Shown here piece after piece: positions 6,245-7,815 of a stretch of DNA of 7,815 nucleotides. The notes below the pieces were generated by a model. That model was not told the origin of the DNA, made no database searches, and saw only the letters and a program-made list of their open reading frames with translations. The stretch spans positions 1 to 7,815 of the forward strand of contig CALEJT010000001.1 of assembly GCA_937898685.1 (NCBI GenBank), in the 5' to 3' direction. This DNA is from an uncultured Gammaproteobacteria bacterium (GTDB lineage: Bacteria; Pseudomonadota; Gammaproteobacteria; Pseudomonadales; Pseudohongiellaceae). A program made the translations under genes and the position numbers. Positions within the stretch are counted from its first letter, which is position 1. Each line of letters opens with the position of its first letter.

Positions 6245-7504
6245 ATGGATAATCTCTCTCACACCATCATCGGTGCACTGGTGGGCGAAACCGCATCGCG
6301 TCTGATCCCCGCAGTAAAGGCAGCCTTGCCGGAGCAAACGCGCCGCACGCTCTACCTTTCCTTGATGATGATCGGCAGCAACTTGCCAGATGCGGATCTG
6401 GTCTACTCCGCGCTCGACGACAGCAAGCTTGGTTACATGCTGCATCACCGCGGTCATACGCATACGGTGGTGGGTGCGATCGTGCTGGGCTTGTCGATGT
6501 ATGGGCTCAGTCGACTTTGGTTAGGTTGGCGCAAGATTGCGTCGAATAGGCATGACCATTGGTGGTTGGCCTTCGTGGCCTTGCTGGCGCCGCTTCTGCA
6601 CGTGGCGATGGATGGACTGAACAACTACGGTGTGCATCCGTTCTGGCCCTTCCACAACGGCTGGCTCTATGGCGACACGATATTCATCATCGAGCCGTTG
6701 TTCTGGATTGCGGCCACACCGCTCTTGCTGTTGGTGCGCAGTGTATTGGCTCGAGTGTTCATCGGTGCCGCCTTGCTCACTGGCATAGGACTCGCCTTCG
6801 GTTCGGGCTTCGTGCCCTGGCCAATGGCCCTGGCGCTCACCCTGTTGTGTGTCGGCCTGCTCCTGATCTCGCGTCGGGTGAGTGGCACGCGCGCTGCGCT
6901 CTGTGGCATTGCCGTGTGGTTGGGCGTGATTGCGCTTTTCGCGTCCGCGCATCGGGTGGCAGGGCAACGTGTCGAAGCCTTGATGGCGCAGCTGTTCCCA
7001 GGGGAGCAGACGCTCGATCATGTGTTGACGCCGATGCCGGTGAACCCCGTGTGCTGGGAAGTGATCTCCGCCCGTCGTGACGAGGACCGTTATGCATTGC
7101 GCATCGTGATGCTGTCGCTCGCGCCGACTTGGTTGCCAGCGGGTGAGTGTCCCACCCGCGGACTCGATGGCAGCGCCACCGCACCACTGACCGCAGTCGT
7201 CCATCCCAATACGGCGGCCGCGCACTGGTATGGCGAGCTCGTGATGTCGCAGCGCGAGTTGCAGGAGCTCGCGCACGGCAACTGCGCCGCGGCCGGCTTC
7301 ATGCGCTTCGCACGCATGCCGTGGTATGTGCGTAACGACGAGGGCTATCTGGTCGGCGACCTCCGCTACGACCGCGAAGCCGAGCTGGCCTTCACTGAAC
7401 TGCAGCTCACCGGCAATGATCTTTGTCCCCTCCACGAACCGCCCTGGACTCCGCCGCGCGCCGAGTTGCTTGGAGCCCCGGTCGGGGACACCCACCTTCG
7501 TTAA
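6245..7504 (+). CDS. YdjM-type membrane-bound metal-dependent hydrolase (DUF457-like) with C-terminal domain
   Basis: 419 residues. The N-terminal part (1-165) carries the hallmarks of the YdjM/DUF457 membrane-bound hydrolase family: MDNLSHTIIG with H6, NLPDAD (46-51) with D49/D51, HHRGHTHT (67-74), HVAMDGLNNYG (119-129) with H119/D123, and GDTIFIIEP (143-151). These His and Asp residues are the expected metal ligands. Membrane segments occur near 34-48, 75-92, 106-121, 146-166, 170-185, 191-208 and 217-234. A soluble C-terminal domain of about 180 residues (240-419) follows, ending in the CPLHEPPWTPPRAELL stretch. Substrate is unknown; E. coli YdjM is only loosely linked to phospholipid or stress functions. 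The start is 9 bases after the preceding stop with no strong Shine-Dalgarno site. The last seven residues (413-419, VGDTHLR) and the stop are encoded within the first copy of the right-hand repeat array, so the original C terminus may have been different. Confidence 0.88.
   Translation: MDNLSHTIIGALVGETASRLIPAVKAALPEQTRRTLYLSLMMIGSNLPDADLVYSALDDSKLGYMLHHRGHTHTVVGAIVLGLSMYGLSRLWLGWRKIASNRHDHWWLAFVALLAPLLHVAMDGLNNYGVHPFWPFHNGWLYGDTIFIIEPLFWIAATPLLLLVRSVLARVFIGAALLTGIGLAFGSGFVPWPMALALTLLCVGLLLISRRVSGTRAALCGIAVWLGVIALFASAHRVAGQRVEALMAQLFPGEQTLDHVLTPMPVNPVCWEVISARRDEDRYALRIVMLSLAPTWLPAGECPTRGLDGSATAPLTAVVHPNTAAAHWYGELVMSQRELQELAHGNCAAAGFMRFARMPWYVRNDEGYLVGDLRYDREAELAFTELQLTGNDLCPLHEPPWTPPRAELLGAPVGDTHLR
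7139..7159. other. Hairpin and repeat-like word inside the hydrolase gene
   Basis: GCGGGT (7139-7144) and ACCCGC (7154-7159) form a perfect 6-bp stem around a 9-base loop. The overlapping word GTGAGTGTCCCA (7143-7154) is identical over 12 bases to the first left-array repeat (24-35). It encodes the GECPT residues at about 300-304, so it may simply be coding sequence that matches by chance. Confidence 0.35.
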
Positions 7505-7532
7505 AACCCGGTCGAGGACACCCACCTTCGTT
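7477..7532. repeat. Two tandem 26-bp repeat units spanning the hydrolase stop codon
   Basis: Units at 7477-7502 and 7507-7532 are identical except for one base (G versus A at the ninth position), separated by AAAA, giving a 30-base period. Each begins CCCGGTCG and contains GGACACCCACCTTCGTT. The first unit covers the final codons and the first base of the TAA stop of the hydrolase gene. A partial third unit (GACCGGGGACACCCACC) continues at 7533-7549. The near identity points to recent duplication. Confidence 0.85.
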
Positions 7533-7808
7533 GACCGGGGACACCCACCCCTGGGATTGGCCTTAAGCCATTGATCACAAACGGCCTTCCGCTCATCACC
7601 ATGGGACAGTCACTCGCCTGAATCGGGGACAGCCACTTTTTCCTTTTTCCCGTTCTTGGGGCGAGGTCTCTCAAGAAGACAGAGAGCGGAGCAGGGACAC
7701 CCGCCATGAATGGGACAGCCACCGAAAGAGCAGGGGACACCCACCGACGGTTCCGCGTCACTGTCCGTATCCGGAAACCTGCGCAGTCTTCACGCGTGGG
7801 ACAGCCAC
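7484..7808 (-). repeat. Right array of nine GTGRSTGTCCC repeats, inverted relative to the left array
   Basis: Nine copies, written on the + strand as GGGACASYCAC: 7484-7495, 7514-7525 (GAGGACACCCAC), 7537-7548, 7603-7613, 7625-7636, 7693-7704 (CCGC ending), 7712-7722, 7733-7744 and 7798-7808. Two sub-types are mixed: GGGACACCCAC (first three, sixth, eighth) and GGGACAGYCAC (fourth, fifth, seventh, ninth). Distances between the common ACA are 30, 23, 65, 23, 68, 18, 22 and 64 bases, so steps of about 22 and about 65 dominate. Apart from the tandem pair at the start, flanks are not conserved. The array reaches the end of the window and may continue. Confidence 0.85.
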
Positions 7809-7815
7809 CTTGTGA
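7505..7815. other. Non-coding, repeat-filled stretch after the operon
   Basis: This region of about 310 bases has no supportable gene. It holds eight of the nine right-hand repeats, a pyrimidine-rich run at 7636-7651 (two T-runs separated by CC), and weak imperfect stems such as TCTCT/AGAGA around 7678-7687. No hairpin followed directly by a T-run was found, so no intrinsic terminator for the operon can be named. Minus-strand open frames here mostly translate the repeats themselves. Confidence 0.7.

Noticed and set aside
6521..7525. Minus-strand open frame of 334 codons opposite the hydrolase gene
   Set aside because: Same codon-bias shadow: it lies within a gene with clear family motifs and has a low-complexity Arg/Gln/His-rich translation.
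7636..7651. T-rich run after the repeat at 7625 as an intrinsic terminator
   Set aside because: The T-runs are not preceded by a stable GC-rich stem, so a terminator is not supported.
7501..7761. Minus-strand open frame over the right array
   Set aside because: Again largely a translation of the repeats (W-V-S-P, V-A-V-P, G-V-P words); no recognisable domain.

Overview
This window holds a compact, single-direction block of seven protein-coding genes (about 278-7504, all on the + strand). On both outer sides it is bracketed by arrays of a short degenerate repeat, GTGRSTGTCCC, and the two arrays lie in opposite orientation. Moderately high GC, Shine-Dalgarno sites and very tight gene packing (ATGA and TGATG overlaps, gaps of -4 to 55 bases) indicate a bacterium. 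The style of the membrane proteins and the repeat type suggest a Gram-negative member of the Pseudomonadota, probably a gamma- or betaproteobacterium. That placement is an inference; nothing here fixes the taxon.

Layout: 1-277 is non-coding, with four repeat copies (24-120), a small hairpin (173-188) and the probable leader of the operon. Genes 1 and 2 (278-709 and 765-1343) encode small proteins, each with one N-terminal membrane anchor and a domain resembling the split-barrel deazaflavin-dependent (F420H2-dependent reductase, DDN/DUF385-like) family. They look like divergent paralogues of each other. Gene 3 (1347-3824) is the anchor identification: a fused CofG-CofH (FbiC-type) FO synthase with two radical-SAM CX3CX2C motifs. 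Gene 4 (3821-4711) is an atypical short-chain dehydrogenase (NDUFA9-like) with Phe at the usual catalytic Tyr position. Gene 5 (4713-5696) is a polytopic membrane protein, tentatively like the lysylphosphatidylglycerol-synthase membrane domain. Gene 6 (5696-6235) is a CDP-alcohol phosphatidyltransferase with the full catalytic signature. Gene 7 (6245-7504) is a YdjM-type membrane-bound metal-dependent hydrolase. From 7477 to the window end the DNA is repeat-rich, and the first repeat copy supplies the last seven codons of gene 7.

How it fits together: the operon makes the deazaflavin chromophore FO and places that gene beside two membrane-tethered candidate deazaflavin-binding proteins, a dinucleotide-binding dehydrogenase, and three membrane or lipid proteins. 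No cofC, cofD or cofE is present, so completion of F420 (if it happens) must be encoded elsewhere. A reasonable hypothesis is a membrane-associated deazaflavin redox module linked to phospholipid or other envelope chemistry. The joint function is not established by the sequence.
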